From Cytophagaceae bacterium (lineage in GTDB: Bacteria > Bacteroidota > Bacteroidia > Cytophagales > Cytophagaceae), in NCBI GenBank assembly GCA_025454925.1, contig JALONM010000020.1, forward strand, positions 1 through 50,877: a DNA stretch of 50,877 nt, in the 5' to 3' direction. How positions within the stretch are numbered: position 1 is the stretch's first letter; the number at the start of each line of letters is the position of its first letter. Under the pieces are notes generated by a model. That model saw only the letters and a list, made by a program, of their open reading frames with translations, did no database searches and was not told where the DNA came from. Of the stretch, positions 35,048 to 42,865 are shown piece after piece. The position numbers and the translations under genes are program-made.

Positions 35048-35683
35048 ATGGGATTTCTTGCTAACATTCGAAACGATTATAACTTACAGGCTTTGGAGGA
35101 AAAAGACCTGAAGTCGTCGCCAATTGAAATGGCCAACGATTGGTTGAATCTGGCTATTGAAAAAAAAGTGTATGAGCCCACCGCCATGACGCTTTCCACC
35201 GTCTCTGCGGAAGGGCAGCCTTCGAGCAGGGTAGTTTTGCTGAAAGGCATCGAGGAAGAGGGATTTGTGTTTTACACCAATTACGAGAGTCAGAAAGGTA
35301 AAGAAATTGCGCAGCGTCCGAATGTAGCGTTGTTGTTATTCTGGAAAGAACTTGAACGACAAATACGCATCGAAGGCGTTTGCCATAAAATAGAGGAGCA
35401 GCGCTCCGATGAATATTTCCTTAGCAGGCCATTAGGAAGCCGGATTGGAGCCATTGTTTCTCCGCAAAGTCAGGTCATCCCCAGTCGCCACTATTTGGAG
35501 GCTAAAATAAAAGAGCTGGAGGCTCTTCCTGAAGAATTGATAAAAAGACCTACTCATTGGGGAGGCTATGTGGTACGCCCCCATAAAGTTGAATTTTGGC
35601 AAGGCCGCTCCAGCCGCCTGCACGATCGTTTCGTTTATCAACAACAAGAATCCCAATGGGTTATTTCAAGGATAGCACCTTGA
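35048..35683 (+). CDS. pdxH: Pyridoxamine 5'-phosphate oxidase
   Basis: FMN enzyme that oxidises pyridoxine or pyridoxamine 5'-phosphate to pyridoxal phosphate, the last step of vitamin B6 synthesis and salvage. 211 residues, the normal size. Motifs: MTLSTVSAEGQPSSRVVLLKG (about 47-66), FYTNYESQKGKE, a LLLFWKELERQIRIEG stretch, and RLHDRFVY with R190 and H192 (equal to R197/H199 of the E. coli enzyme in the substrate site). The last residues QWVISRIAP correspond to the family's RLxP end. It lies alone between the R1 repeat and infC, and no pdxJ or pdxA is nearby. Cytoplasmic homodimer. Confidence 0.96.
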   Translation: MGFLANIRNDYNLQALEEKDLKSSPIEMANDWLNLAIEKKVYEPTAMTLSTVSAEGQPSSRVVLLKGIEEEGFVFYTNYESQKGKEIAQRPNVALLLFWKELERQIRIEGVCHKIEEQRSDEYFLSRPLGSRIGAIVSPQSQVIPSRHYLEAKIKELEALPEELIKRPTHWGGYVVRPHKVEFWQGRSSRLHDRFVYQQQESQWVISRIAP

Positions 35684-35751
35684 TTGTTAATCGTTTACTC
35701 CCTTTTCTATCGTAACAAAGCCGTGGCGTAAAAGGTATTTTTATTCAATAG

Positions 35752-35782
35752 TTGTTTGTAAATCAAATTATTGCCATCTTTG
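35752..35782 (+). promoter_or_regulatory. Bacteroidota-type promoter of infC
   Basis: TTG at 35752-35754 and CATCTTTG at 35775-35782, separated by 20 bases, have the same geometry as the thrS promoter. Transcription from here would leave a leader of about 35 bases before the infC ATG. This promoter suggests infC is transcribed independently of thrS. Confidence 0.6.
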
Positions 35783-35823
35783 CGGTCTATTTTGTAAAAC
35801 ATAAACATCGTCATTCATAGTAA

Positions 35824-36384
35824 ATGAGTTTTAACCAAGGTCCGTTCAGAGGTCCAAGAGGTCCTAGAGAACGGGAAGAATTATACAAGATCAACGAACG
35901 AATAAGAGCTTCCAAAGTCCGTGTAGTGGGCGAAGGCATAGAATCGCAGGTAGTGACGTTGGATGAAGCATTGAAGCTTGCCAAGAGTCAGCAACTGGAT
36001 CTTGTAGAAATCTCACCGAATGCCGAACCACCGGTTTGCAAAATAGTTGATTATTCTAAGTTCAAATACGAGCAAAAGAAAAAGCAAAAAGAGCTAAAAG
36101 CAAAGACGCATAAGGTAATTGTAAAAGAGATTCGTTTCGGTCCTAACACCGATGACCACGACTTTGAATTTAAGCTGAAGCATGCCATTAACTTCTTAAA
36201 AGAAGGAAATAAAGTAAAAGCGTATGTGCACTTTGTAGGTCGTCAGATTGTGTACAAAGAGCATGGCGAGAAACTTCTGCTTCGTTTTGCGCAAGCCCTT
36301 GAGGAATTTGCCAAGGTAGAAGAGTTACCAAAACTGGAAGGCAAACGTATGTTTGTTAACTTCAGTCCAAAACCAAAAAAGTAA
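35824..36384 (+). CDS. infC: Translation initiation factor IF-3
   Basis: Binds the 30S subunit and prevents wrong starts. 186 residues: N-terminal domain with [17 protein letters not shown] (about 22-39) and [24 protein letters not shown]-terminal domain with [21 protein letters not shown] and [23 protein letters not shown]. The start is a plain ATG at 35824 and not the AUU of E. coli, so the IF-3 start-codon feedback known there is not encoded here. It begins a three-gene translation operon with rpmI 27 bp and rplT 98 bp further on. The N-terminal tail ([13 protein letters not shown]) is typical for the phylum. Confidence 0.98.
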   Translation: MSFNQGPFRGPRGPREREELYKINERIRASKVRVVGEGIESQVVTLDEALKLAKSQQLDLVEISPNAEPPVCKIVDYSKFKYEQKKKQKELKAKTHKVIVKEIRFGPNTDDHDFEFKLKHAINFLKEGNKVKAYVHFVGRQIVYKEHGEKLLLRFAQALEEFAKVEELPKLEGKRMFVNFSPKPKK

Positions 36385-36411
36385 TTAGTTGTCCATAATT
36401 CATATACGCAA

Positions 36412-36606
36412 ATGCCAAAGGTAAAAACCAAATCAGGGGCGAAAAAGCGTTTCAAACTTACCGGGACTGGTAAAATTAAGCGTAAGCACGCTTTCAAAAG
36501 CCATATCCTTACTAAGAAAGGAACGAAGCAAAAGAGAAATCTTACCCACGCCACTCTGGTAAGTAAAGCAGACGAAGCCAACGTAAGGGCGATGCTTAAA
36601 ATCTAA
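36412..36606 (+). CDS. rpmI: Ribosomal protein L35
   Basis: 64 residues, very basic. Starts [20 protein letters not shown] and contains [22 protein letters not shown], the family core. A component of the 50S subunit. It lies 27 bp after infC and 98 bp before rplT in the usual order. Confidence 0.98.
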   Translation: MPKVKTKSGAKKRFKLTGTGKIKRKHAFKSHILTKKGTKQKRNLTHATLVSKADEANVRAMLKI

Positions 36607-36704
36607 GTTTTCCTTCGCCGGAATTCTTAGCGGTTACATGTGAAACCAGAATATTGGTCCTAAGACTCCTTCAAGAGCACCACTATTCAAAAACAAATTA
36701 AATT

Positions 36705-37052
36705 ATGCCAAGATCAGTACCTTCAGTCGCCTCCAGGGCACGTAGAAAGAAGCTCCTCAAAAAAACCAAAGGTTACTTTGGAGCTAGAAAAAATCTGTTA
36801 ACGGTTGCTAAAACCACTTATCAAAAAGGTCTTACGTATGCTTATCGCGACCGTAAAGCCAAGAAACGTGAATTCCGAGCTTTATGGATTCAGCGTATCA
36901 ATGCGGCTACCCGCGAGCATGGGCTTTCTTACAGCAAGTTCATGGGATTGTTAGCAAAAGCAAACATCGATATCAATCGTAAAGTTCTTGCCGACTTGGC
37001 CATGAACGATGCTACTGCTTTCAAAGCCATCGTTGAGAAAGTAAAAAAATAA
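36705..37052 (+). CDS. rplT: Ribosomal protein L20
   Basis: 115 residues. [20 protein letters not shown] (1-20), then [21 protein letters not shown] and [21 protein letters not shown], with a C-terminal globular part [19 protein letters not shown]. Binds 23S rRNA early in 50S assembly and in other bacteria represses its own operon by binding leader RNA; the 98-bp gap before it could hold such a site but I see no proof. Ends the operon before a strong terminator. Confidence 0.98.
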   Translation: MPRSVPSVASRARRKKLLKKTKGYFGARKNLLTVAKTTYQKGLTYAYRDRKAKKREFRALWIQRINAATREHGLSYSKFMGLLAKANIDINRKVLADLAMNDATAFKAIVEKVKK

Positions 37053-37071
37053 GTTCCACCCGGACAACTAA

Positions 37072-37105
37072 TAAAAAAATCCCGTTTTTAACGGGATTTT
37101 TTTTT
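37072..37105. terminator. Bidirectional terminator after rplT
   Basis: AAAAAAATCCCGTT (37073-37086) pairs with its complement at 37090-37103 in a 14-bp stem with a 3-base loop, flanked by an A-run and a run of nine T. It stops rplT transcription and, on the other strand, the metal-efflux operon ending at 37123. Confidence 0.93.
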
Positions 37106-37122
37106 GCCCCTACGAAGAAAGG

Positions 37123-38250
37123 CTATTCTTCCTCTCCTTTGTTTAACAACATTGCCAATACGTCAAATGCACCACGGTTTACAATTTCTGTTCCTGGTGT
37201 TATGGAAGCTCCTTGCACTTCTACCCATCCATCACTGGACAAGCCTTTCGTTACTGGCTGCAAGATTAACTGTTGACGCCCCTTCCCTATTTTTCTCCTG
37301 ACAAAAACTACGGATTTACCATCCACTTCGACCACGGATTGTTGGGGAACGGACAAACAACGTTGCTTATCAATCACGATGCGCGCATGTATATATGATC
37401 CAGGAAGCAATGAGTGGTCATGTTCTTTTAAATGACCATGTATACGGACCGTTTTATCCTCTTCAATTTCTCTTCCTATTAATATCACTTCAGCATTGCG
37501 CACGTTGGTTTCATTGACTAAAGTAAATGAAATGGATTGTCCCGTTTTTACTTTGGAAATATCTTGTTCAAAAACTTTCAATTCAGCATGCAAATTTCCG
37601 GTGTTAACCAATTGACAAAGCATTTGATTACCTGGCACCACCATTCCTAAATTATGCGACACTTTAGTAATATAACCTTGCATGGGAGAACGGACCTGGA
37701 TTTCCCGAATGATATTTCCGTTTTCAATATCAGCAGGATCAATACCCGCCATTTTTAATTTTTCGGCTAAGCCATTGGCCATTCCCAGCTCCGATAACCA
37801 CAAGGCCTTGGCTTCTTCTACCATGCGGGTTGACGCAATATTGTCTTGCTGCATTGTCCGTTGACGTTCGTACTCATTTTTTAAGAAGCGCGATTGAGCC
37901 AATGCTTTGCCATAATCCATTTGCACTTGAATAATTTCAGCACTTTCCAGAGTAAGGATCACTTGTCCCTTTGAAACCGGTAATCCCTCCAGGGCTTTGG
38001 TGCTTAACACACGCGCTACAAAAGGAAATGTAAGGGTATAGGCTTCCTGGGGAGGCGCGTGTAAACTTCCCGAGGCGGGTATACTCCCTGTCAAAAATTT
38101 CCATTGTACTGAATCAAAAGAAATACCTAAGGATCGAATAGAATCGTCGGAGAACGACAGAGGCTGATTTACCGCGTTTTCTGTGTTGGATGGTGAAGTG
38201 CAGGCACAAAGCCATGCGATTCCACTGAGCAGAAAAATGTGACGTATCAT
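37123..38250 (-). CDS. cusB: RND efflux periplasmic adaptor subunit (CusB-like)
   Basis: 375-residue membrane-fusion protein. N-terminal lipoprotein-like signal (MIRHIFLLSGIAWLCACTSP; LCAC lipobox at 14-17). Then the barrel-hairpin-barrel order of adaptors: a biotinyl-lipoyl half motif near 85-120 (TKALEGLPVSKGQVILTLESAEI), an alpha hairpin, and a second half near 195-230 (SPMQGYITKVSHNLGMVVPGN). It links the inner-membrane pump to an outer-membrane channel and contributes to metal transfer. Its ATG overlaps the pump's stop codon (ATGA, 38247-38250), so translation is coupled. CusB-like by family; the metal is unproven, as the Met metal-binding residues were not resolved. Confidence 0.9.
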   Translation of the reverse strand: MIRHIFLLSGIAWLCACTSPSNTENAVNQPLSFSDDSIRSLGISFDSVQWKFLTGSIPASGSLHAPPQEAYTLTFPFVARVLSTKALEGLPVSKGQVILTLESAEIIQVQMDYGKALAQSRFLKNEYERQRTMQQDNIASTRMVEEAKALWLSELGMANGLAEKLKMAGIDPADIENGNIIREIQVRSPMQGYITKVSHNLGMVVPGNQMLCQLVNTGNLHAELKVFEQDISKVKTGQSISFTLVNETNVRNAEVILIGREIEEDKTVRIHGHLKEHDHSLLPGSYIHARIVIDKQRCLSVPQQSVVEVDGKSVVFVRRKIGKGRQQLILQPVTKGLSSDGWVEVQGASITPGTEIVNRGAFDVLAMLLNKGEEE

Positions 38251-41200
38251 GTAGACTGGATTTTAGATCTGGATAATAAAGCAAACACTGCCGGCAATAC
38301 AAGCAAGGTAAGTAAGGTAGAAGAAAACAGTCCACCGATTACCACCGTGGCGAGAGGTTTTTGCACCTCTGCTCCTGCTCCATTGGATAAAGCCATCGGA
38401 AGAAATCCCAACGAAGCCACCATGGCTGTCATTAATACGGGCCTGAACCTCCGGGCGCTGGCTCTGAGCAGCACGTACATCAGGGAATTTGCACCATGTT
38501 GCTGCATGCGCGTAAATTCCGTAATGAGGACTATACCATTTAATACTGCTACTCCAAACAAGGCAATAAAACCTACACCAGCAGAGATACTAAAGGGCAT
38601 ATCCCGCAAGTACAAAGCTGCAATTCCACCGACGGCGGCAAATGGAACGGCAGTAAATATAAGTATTGCCAATCGAATGGATTGAAATGAAAAATACAAT
38701 AGCACCAAAATTAACAACAGGGCAATTGGAACCGCAACCATTAATCGTTTGTTGGCCGCTTTCAGATTTTCAAACTGCCCTCCATATTCTAAGTAATACC
38801 CTACCGGCGCTTTAAAATTTTGATCCGCCAAGGCTTGGATTTCATGCACCACCGATTCCACATCCCGGTCTCTCACATTGAATGCCACGACGGCCCTGCG
38901 TTTAGCATTTTCTCGTTGTATCTGATTTATTCCGGTTGTTTCCCTAATGGTAGCTAATTGCTTAAGCGGAATAAGCTTTCCGTGTTCATTCATCACAGTT
39001 AGGTCCTGTATTACGGAGAGCAGCTGACGTTTAGATTCCGGAAGTCGAATGACTATTTCTATCTTTTTTTCGTCTTCGTACAGAAATCCTGCAGAAGCTC
39101 CAGCCATGGCGGCCGACAACACTTCGTTGGCCTTTTGAATGGAAACGGAATAGCTTGATAATTGGCTGCGTTGCCACTCTACTACAATCTGAGGCAAGCC
39201 TGTATTTTGTTCTACATATACATCGCGTACACCTTTTACTCCTTGCACCAATTCTCCCATGCGCTTGGCGAGAGCGGTCAGGCTATCTAAATTTTCACCT
39301 ACAATTTTTACGGCCACATCTTGCTTAACGCCTGTCATTAATTCATTGAAGCGCATTTGAATAGGTTGCTGAAATCCAAAACTAACACCGGGAATTACCG
39401 ATAATACCTGTTGCATTTTTTCTGCCAGTTCATCGCGACTTTCAGCACTCACCCATTCTTCCTTATCTTTTAAAATCACCATCAAATCGCAAGCCTCCAA
39501 AGGCATGGGATCTGTAGGGATTTCACTGGAACCTATTTTCCCAACAACCTTCTTTACTTCAGGAAAAGAATCTTTCAATAATGTACTTGCCTGCAAGGTA
39601 ACATCAATCGTTTTTTGCAAGGAACTTCCTGGCAACAAACGCGTTTCTACGGCAAAATCCCCTTCTTCCAGGGTTGGAATAAATTCACCTCCTAAAAAGT
39701 AAAATCCAATCGCCGCCGACACCAACAAACTTAACGAAAGAGCGATAACCCAGCGGGTTTTCCGGATGCAGGTTGCCAGCAAATGGGCATAAGCCACAGA
39801 GATACGTTGAAACCATTGATCTGACCAGCGTTGCAGGCGATGACTTTCGGAGGTAAGAAACCACGAAGACATGACAGGCACGTAGGTAAGCGACAAGATA
39901 AATGCCCCTAATATGGCAAAGGCTACTGTTTGCGCCATCGGTGCAAACATTTTTCCTTCCACACCCTGCAAAGACAAAATAGGAAGGTAAACAATCAGAA
40001 TTATTAATTCTCCAAAAGCAGCCGCATTCCGAATGCGTGAAGCCGATTCAAAAATTCGCTGATCTTTTTCTTGTTGATTTTTATAAGGGTGCAGATGCAA
40101 ATAATGCAAGCTAGCTTCTACAATAATCACGGCTCCGTCTACAATCAATCCGAAATCGAGCGCGCCCAGCGACATCAGGTTGCCAGAAATGCCCAGCCAT
40201 TGCATCATACCGATGGCAAACAGCAAGGATAATGGAATGACAGAGGCCACTAACATACCTGCCCGGAAATTTCCGAGAAAAAGAACCAGTACAAAAATTA
40301 CTATCAGCGCTCCTTCTAACAGGTTCTTTCCTACTGTACCAATGGCTTTATTCACCAGGTGTGTGCGATCGAGGTAAGCCTCGATAATTAATCCTTTGGG
40401 TAAATTCTTATTAATGGTTTCAATCCGTTTTTTAACTTGTTCTATCACTTGAGAAGAATTTTCTCCTTTCAGCATCATCACGATTCCTCCCACCATCTCG
40501 CCTTCGTTATTGAATGTGAGGGCTCCATACCGAATAGCAAAACCTTCCTGAATGCTGGCTACATCGGATACCTTGATAGAGGCTCCGGCCTCCTGATGTT
40601 TGACAACAATTTTCCCAATTTCATCTTTGGTTTTAAGAAGTCCTTCGGATCTAATAAAATATACCGTTGGATTTTTATCGAGATAAGCTCCACCGGCATT
40701 GCTGTTGTTATCTTCTATGGCTTTTACTACAGTGGAAATATCAATACCCAAACTTTTAATGCGTTCCGGATCGATGGCAATTTCCCACTGCTTTAACTTC
40801 CCTCCGAAACTGCTTACATCGGCTATTCCAGGGGTACCCAGGAGTTGCCTGCGCACAATCCAGTCTTGTATGGTGCGTAATTCCGTGGGAGAATACAAAT
40901 GTTCAAAACCTGGTTTAGGACGGATTACATATTGATAAATTTCGCCAAGCCCGGTGGTCATGGGAGCCATCTCGGGCGTACCCATGTTGGGCGGTAATTC
41001 CGATTGCAAACCAATAAGTCGTTCACTGATTTGTTGCCTGGCCCAATAGGGATCAATATCATCCTTAAAAATAATGGTAACCACCGATAAGCCCGAACGA
41101 GAAAAGGAGCGAATTTCTTCAATGCCAGGTATCGTAGCCATGCCTTGTTCCAGGGGAAACGTTACCAAACGCTCAATATCGCTGGCCGAAGCGGAAGGAC

Positions 41201-41357
41201 AACTATTGATGATTTGAACCTGATTGTTGGTGATGTCGGGAACTGCATCAATAGGCAATCGCGTATACGACCAGGATCCCCAAGCAATCAGTGCTGCAAT
41301 AAGAATCAATACAAGTAACTTATTGGATAATGACCAATGTAAAATGCGATCAAGCAT
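38247..41357 (-). CDS. cusA: Heavy-metal RND efflux pump (CusA/CzcA family)
   Basis: 1036-residue inner-membrane proton antiporter of the heavy-metal RND class. The proton-relay signature is complete: D401, D407 and E414 in ALDFGLIVDGAVIIVEAS, matching D402/D408/E415 of CzcA. Two large periplasmic loops (about 35-340 and 560-870) and 12 membrane helices are seen. The class also has the N-terminal LPIDAVPDITNNQVQI and RSGLSVVTIIFKDDIDPYWARQQI motifs. The operon order is DUF6660 gene, pump, adaptor. There is no outer-membrane channel (CusC type) gene beside it. Substrate (copper/silver or cobalt/zinc/cadmium) cannot be settled from sequence; the DUF6660 neighbour suggests copper-type cation stress. 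Confidence 0.93.
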   Translation of the reverse strand: MLDRILHWSLSNKLLVLILIAALIAWGSWSYTRLPIDAVPDITNNQVQIINSCPSASASDIERLVTFPLEQGMATIPGIEEIRSFSRSGLSVVTIIFKDDIDPYWARQQISERLIGLQSELPPNMGTPEMAPMTTGLGEIYQYVIRPKPGFEHLYSPTELRTIQDWIVRRQLLGTPGIADVSSFGGKLKQWEIAIDPERIKSLGIDISTVVKAIEDNNSNAGGAYLDKNPTVYFIRSEGLLKTKDEIGKIVVKHQEAGASIKVSDVASIQEGFAIRYGALTFNNEGEMVGGIVMMLKGENSSQVIEQVKKRIETINKNLPKGLIIEAYLDRTHLVNKAIGTVGKNLLEGALIVIFVLVLFLGNFRAGMLVASVIPLSLLFAIGMMQWLGISGNLMSLGALDFGLIVDGAVIIVEASLHYLHLHPYKNQQEKDQRIFESASRIRNAAAFGELIILIVYLPILSLQGVEGKMFAPMAQTVAFAILGAFILSLTYVPVMSSWFLTSESHRLQRWSDQWFQRISVAYAHLLATCIRKTRWVIALSLSLLVSAAIGFYFLGGEFIPTLEEGDFAVETRLLPGSSLQKTIDVTLQASTLLKDSFPEVKKVVGKIGSSEIPTDPMPLEACDLMVILKDKEEWVSAESRDELAEKMQQVLSVIPGVSFGFQQPIQMRFNELMTGVKQDVAVKIVGENLDSLTALAKRMGELVQGVKGVRDVYVEQNTGLPQIVVEWQRSQLSSYSVSIQKANEVLSAAMAGASAGFLYEDEKKIEIVIRLPESKRQLLSVIQDLTVMNEHGKLIPLKQLATIRETTGINQIQRENAKRRAVVAFNVRDRDVESVVHEIQALADQNFKAPVGYYLEYGGQFENLKAANKRLMVAVPIALLLILVLLYFSFQSIRLAILIFTAVPFAAVGGIAALYLRDMPFSISAGVGFIALFGVAVLNGIVLITEFTRMQQHGANSLMYVLLRASARRFRPVLMTAMVASLGFLPMALSNGAGAEVQKPLATVVIGGLFSSTLLTLLVLPAVFALLSRSKIQST

Positions 41358-41409
41358 AGGAAATCTTCTAAGCTGAATAATTGGAATTTAAAAAAGACGA
41401 AACGCAGAT

Positions 41410-41691
41410 TTACACCAGCTTGGGAGGTTGCCAGATGCTTAGGTAATTATTGGATATGAAAAAGTCGTCGAATAAAAAGAATGAAACCTTAGTTTCCATG
41501 AAGTGATGCATGAGCAAAGGTTCCCATGAGAGGGATGCGGCGGGAAGGATGCCCGTATGGGAGCAGGTGCAAAAAGGACTGCACATCTCCTGCTGATCGT
41601 CGATAGTAGAATCCGGTCCATGATAATGGTCGCAAGGCCTTACCGAAAGGTACACCACCACCAATATGAAGATCATTGCCAGAATTCTCAT
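41410..41691 (-). CDS. DUF6660 small cysteine- and histidine-rich protein
   Basis: 93 residues with a signal peptide (about 1-18, MRILAMIFILVVVYLSVRPC). The mature part starts CDHYHGPDSTIDDQQEMCSPFC then CTCSH, which is a probable metal-binding stretch (His, Asp and Cys), matching DUF6660 proteins of Bacteroidota that travel with heavy-metal efflux genes. A hydrophobic second half follows. It is the first gene of the cus/czc operon, 52 bp upstream of the pump, and may act as a periplasmic metal chaperone or sensor. That role is inference. Confidence 0.8.
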   Translation of the reverse strand: MRILAMIFILVVVYLSVRPCDHYHGPDSTIDDQQEMCSPFCTCSHTGILPAASLSWEPLLMHHFMETKVSFFLFDDFFISNNYLSIWQPPKLV

Positions 41692-41922
41692 GTCGTAAAT
41701 TTAAACGAAAATATTAAGTTTCAAAATGATCTTTCCGATTGGTTAAACGTTACATTCAAGTGTTTTAAATATTAAAAAACCATTTTCTGGTTTCCGTGTA
41801 AAGCACGTTTTAATTTAGAAAGGATGTTTGTTCAGGTGGAATTCTGACACTTGCTGCTATGCTTCCGCAACGCATCGTATTTAAACTTCATAATTTAATC
41901 ATCCTCAGATCCACAATACTCA

Positions 41923-42513
41923 CTAGGCGGTTGACTTGTTTCGGTACTTTTTACTGACCAGTATCGCCACTACCACCAAACAAGCCGCTCCAATGGAAGC
42001 AGGAAAAATGACCGTGGTAAAGGAATAGGATTCCAGTGCCAGCAAGGATAAAAAATTACGAACGGAAAACAGTAAATAAAAAACTACATTTTCTTTTTCA
42101 GGTTGTTGGTATGCTTTGCGCAAGGTGGGCGCAAAACCCAGCAAGTCGGCAAGTGTGAGCACTGCCACCGAGGCAGCCGGATCTTCGGTAATCCACCAAA
42201 GAGGAATGCTTGCCAGGGCTAACGTAAAAAACACCCAATCCATCTTGGTAATGCTTTTATCAAATTCCGATCGAACAATCAAGATCATAATTCCAGTGCT
42301 AAGCAACGCTGAGACGCCAATGGGATAAGCACCCCAACCACCTTGCTCCAACCATTGAGCAACAAAGACCAACCAGGTGGTAAATGCCCAGATGACCCAT
42401 GAGAACAAATGTGGTTGGGTATTGCCTCTGAGAATATCTTTATAATAAGGAATAAACGCCAGCCAGGTAAGTACGATGGCTAGCAATCCCATGGCCATTT
42501 TTAAACTGATCAT
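41923..42513 (-). CDS. Multispanning membrane protein, PQ-loop-like
   Basis: 196 residues, about seven hydrophobic segments and no signal peptide. I use the ATG at 42513, overlapped by the cupin stop (ATGA), in place of the longer frame starting at 42552. The N-terminal part AFIPYYKDILRGNTQPHLFSWVIWAF has the P-x-x-W style of a PQ-loop/SWEET-type half unit, but I would not call it one with confidence. No charged pore pattern or enzyme motif. Its translation appears coupled to the cupin, so the two probably act together, for example as small-molecule binding and membrane movement, which is inference. Confidence 0.7.
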   Translation of the reverse strand: MISLKMAMGLLAIVLTWLAFIPYYKDILRGNTQPHLFSWVIWAFTTWLVFVAQWLEQGGWGAYPIGVSALLSTGIMILIVRSEFDKSITKMDWVFFTLALASIPLWWITEDPAASVAVLTLADLLGFAPTLRKAYQQPEKENVVFYLLFSVRNFLSLLALESYSFTTVIFPASIGAACLVVVAILVSKKYRNKSTA

Positions 42514-42833
42514 ATTTGCTCTCCTCCTTTCGGTCCATAAAAGATCACCCAAGTTGAAAAATCTTCGGTGAAATTTTCAAAACGATGAACCTGTCCGGCT
42601 TTAACAAACAAAACATCTCCAGCCTTCACTTCATACTGATTTGTTTCCAGAACGAATGAGCTTTTTCCTTTGGCAATCACATACAATTCATCCTGGTCAT
42701 GGGGATTCTGCATATCCCTTTCATTGGGATGATACAATTCCAACAACATGGATCCATGGGAAATAAATTGCTTTAATTCCTGCTTACTGGAGAGCACTTG
42801 AGAAAATGCCTCATCAAAATATACGGCTTGCAT
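42510..42833 (-). CDS. Cupin-domain protein
   Basis: 107 residues forming a single small cupin barrel: NPHDQDELYVIAKGKSSFVLETNQYEVKAGDVLFVKAGQVHRFENF holds the two cupin motifs with the metal-site residues H64-D-x-D-E68 and the second-motif histidine in GQVHRF. Small cupins bind a metal and a small molecule or act as isomerases or sensors; specificity is not readable. It is 32 bp downstream of the MORN gene and 4 bp overlapped with the membrane protein gene, within a probable kynA-MORN-cupin-membrane protein operon. Cytoplasmic. Confidence 0.85.
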   Translation of the reverse strand: MQAVYFDEAFSQVLSSKQELKQFISHGSMLLELYHPNERDMQNPHDQDELYVIAKGKSSFVLETNQYEVKAGDVLFVKAGQVHRFENFTEDFSTWVIFYGPKGGEQI

Positions 42834-42865
42834 GCAGAGAAGGTGAAAAGAGAATTAGTGAACGA

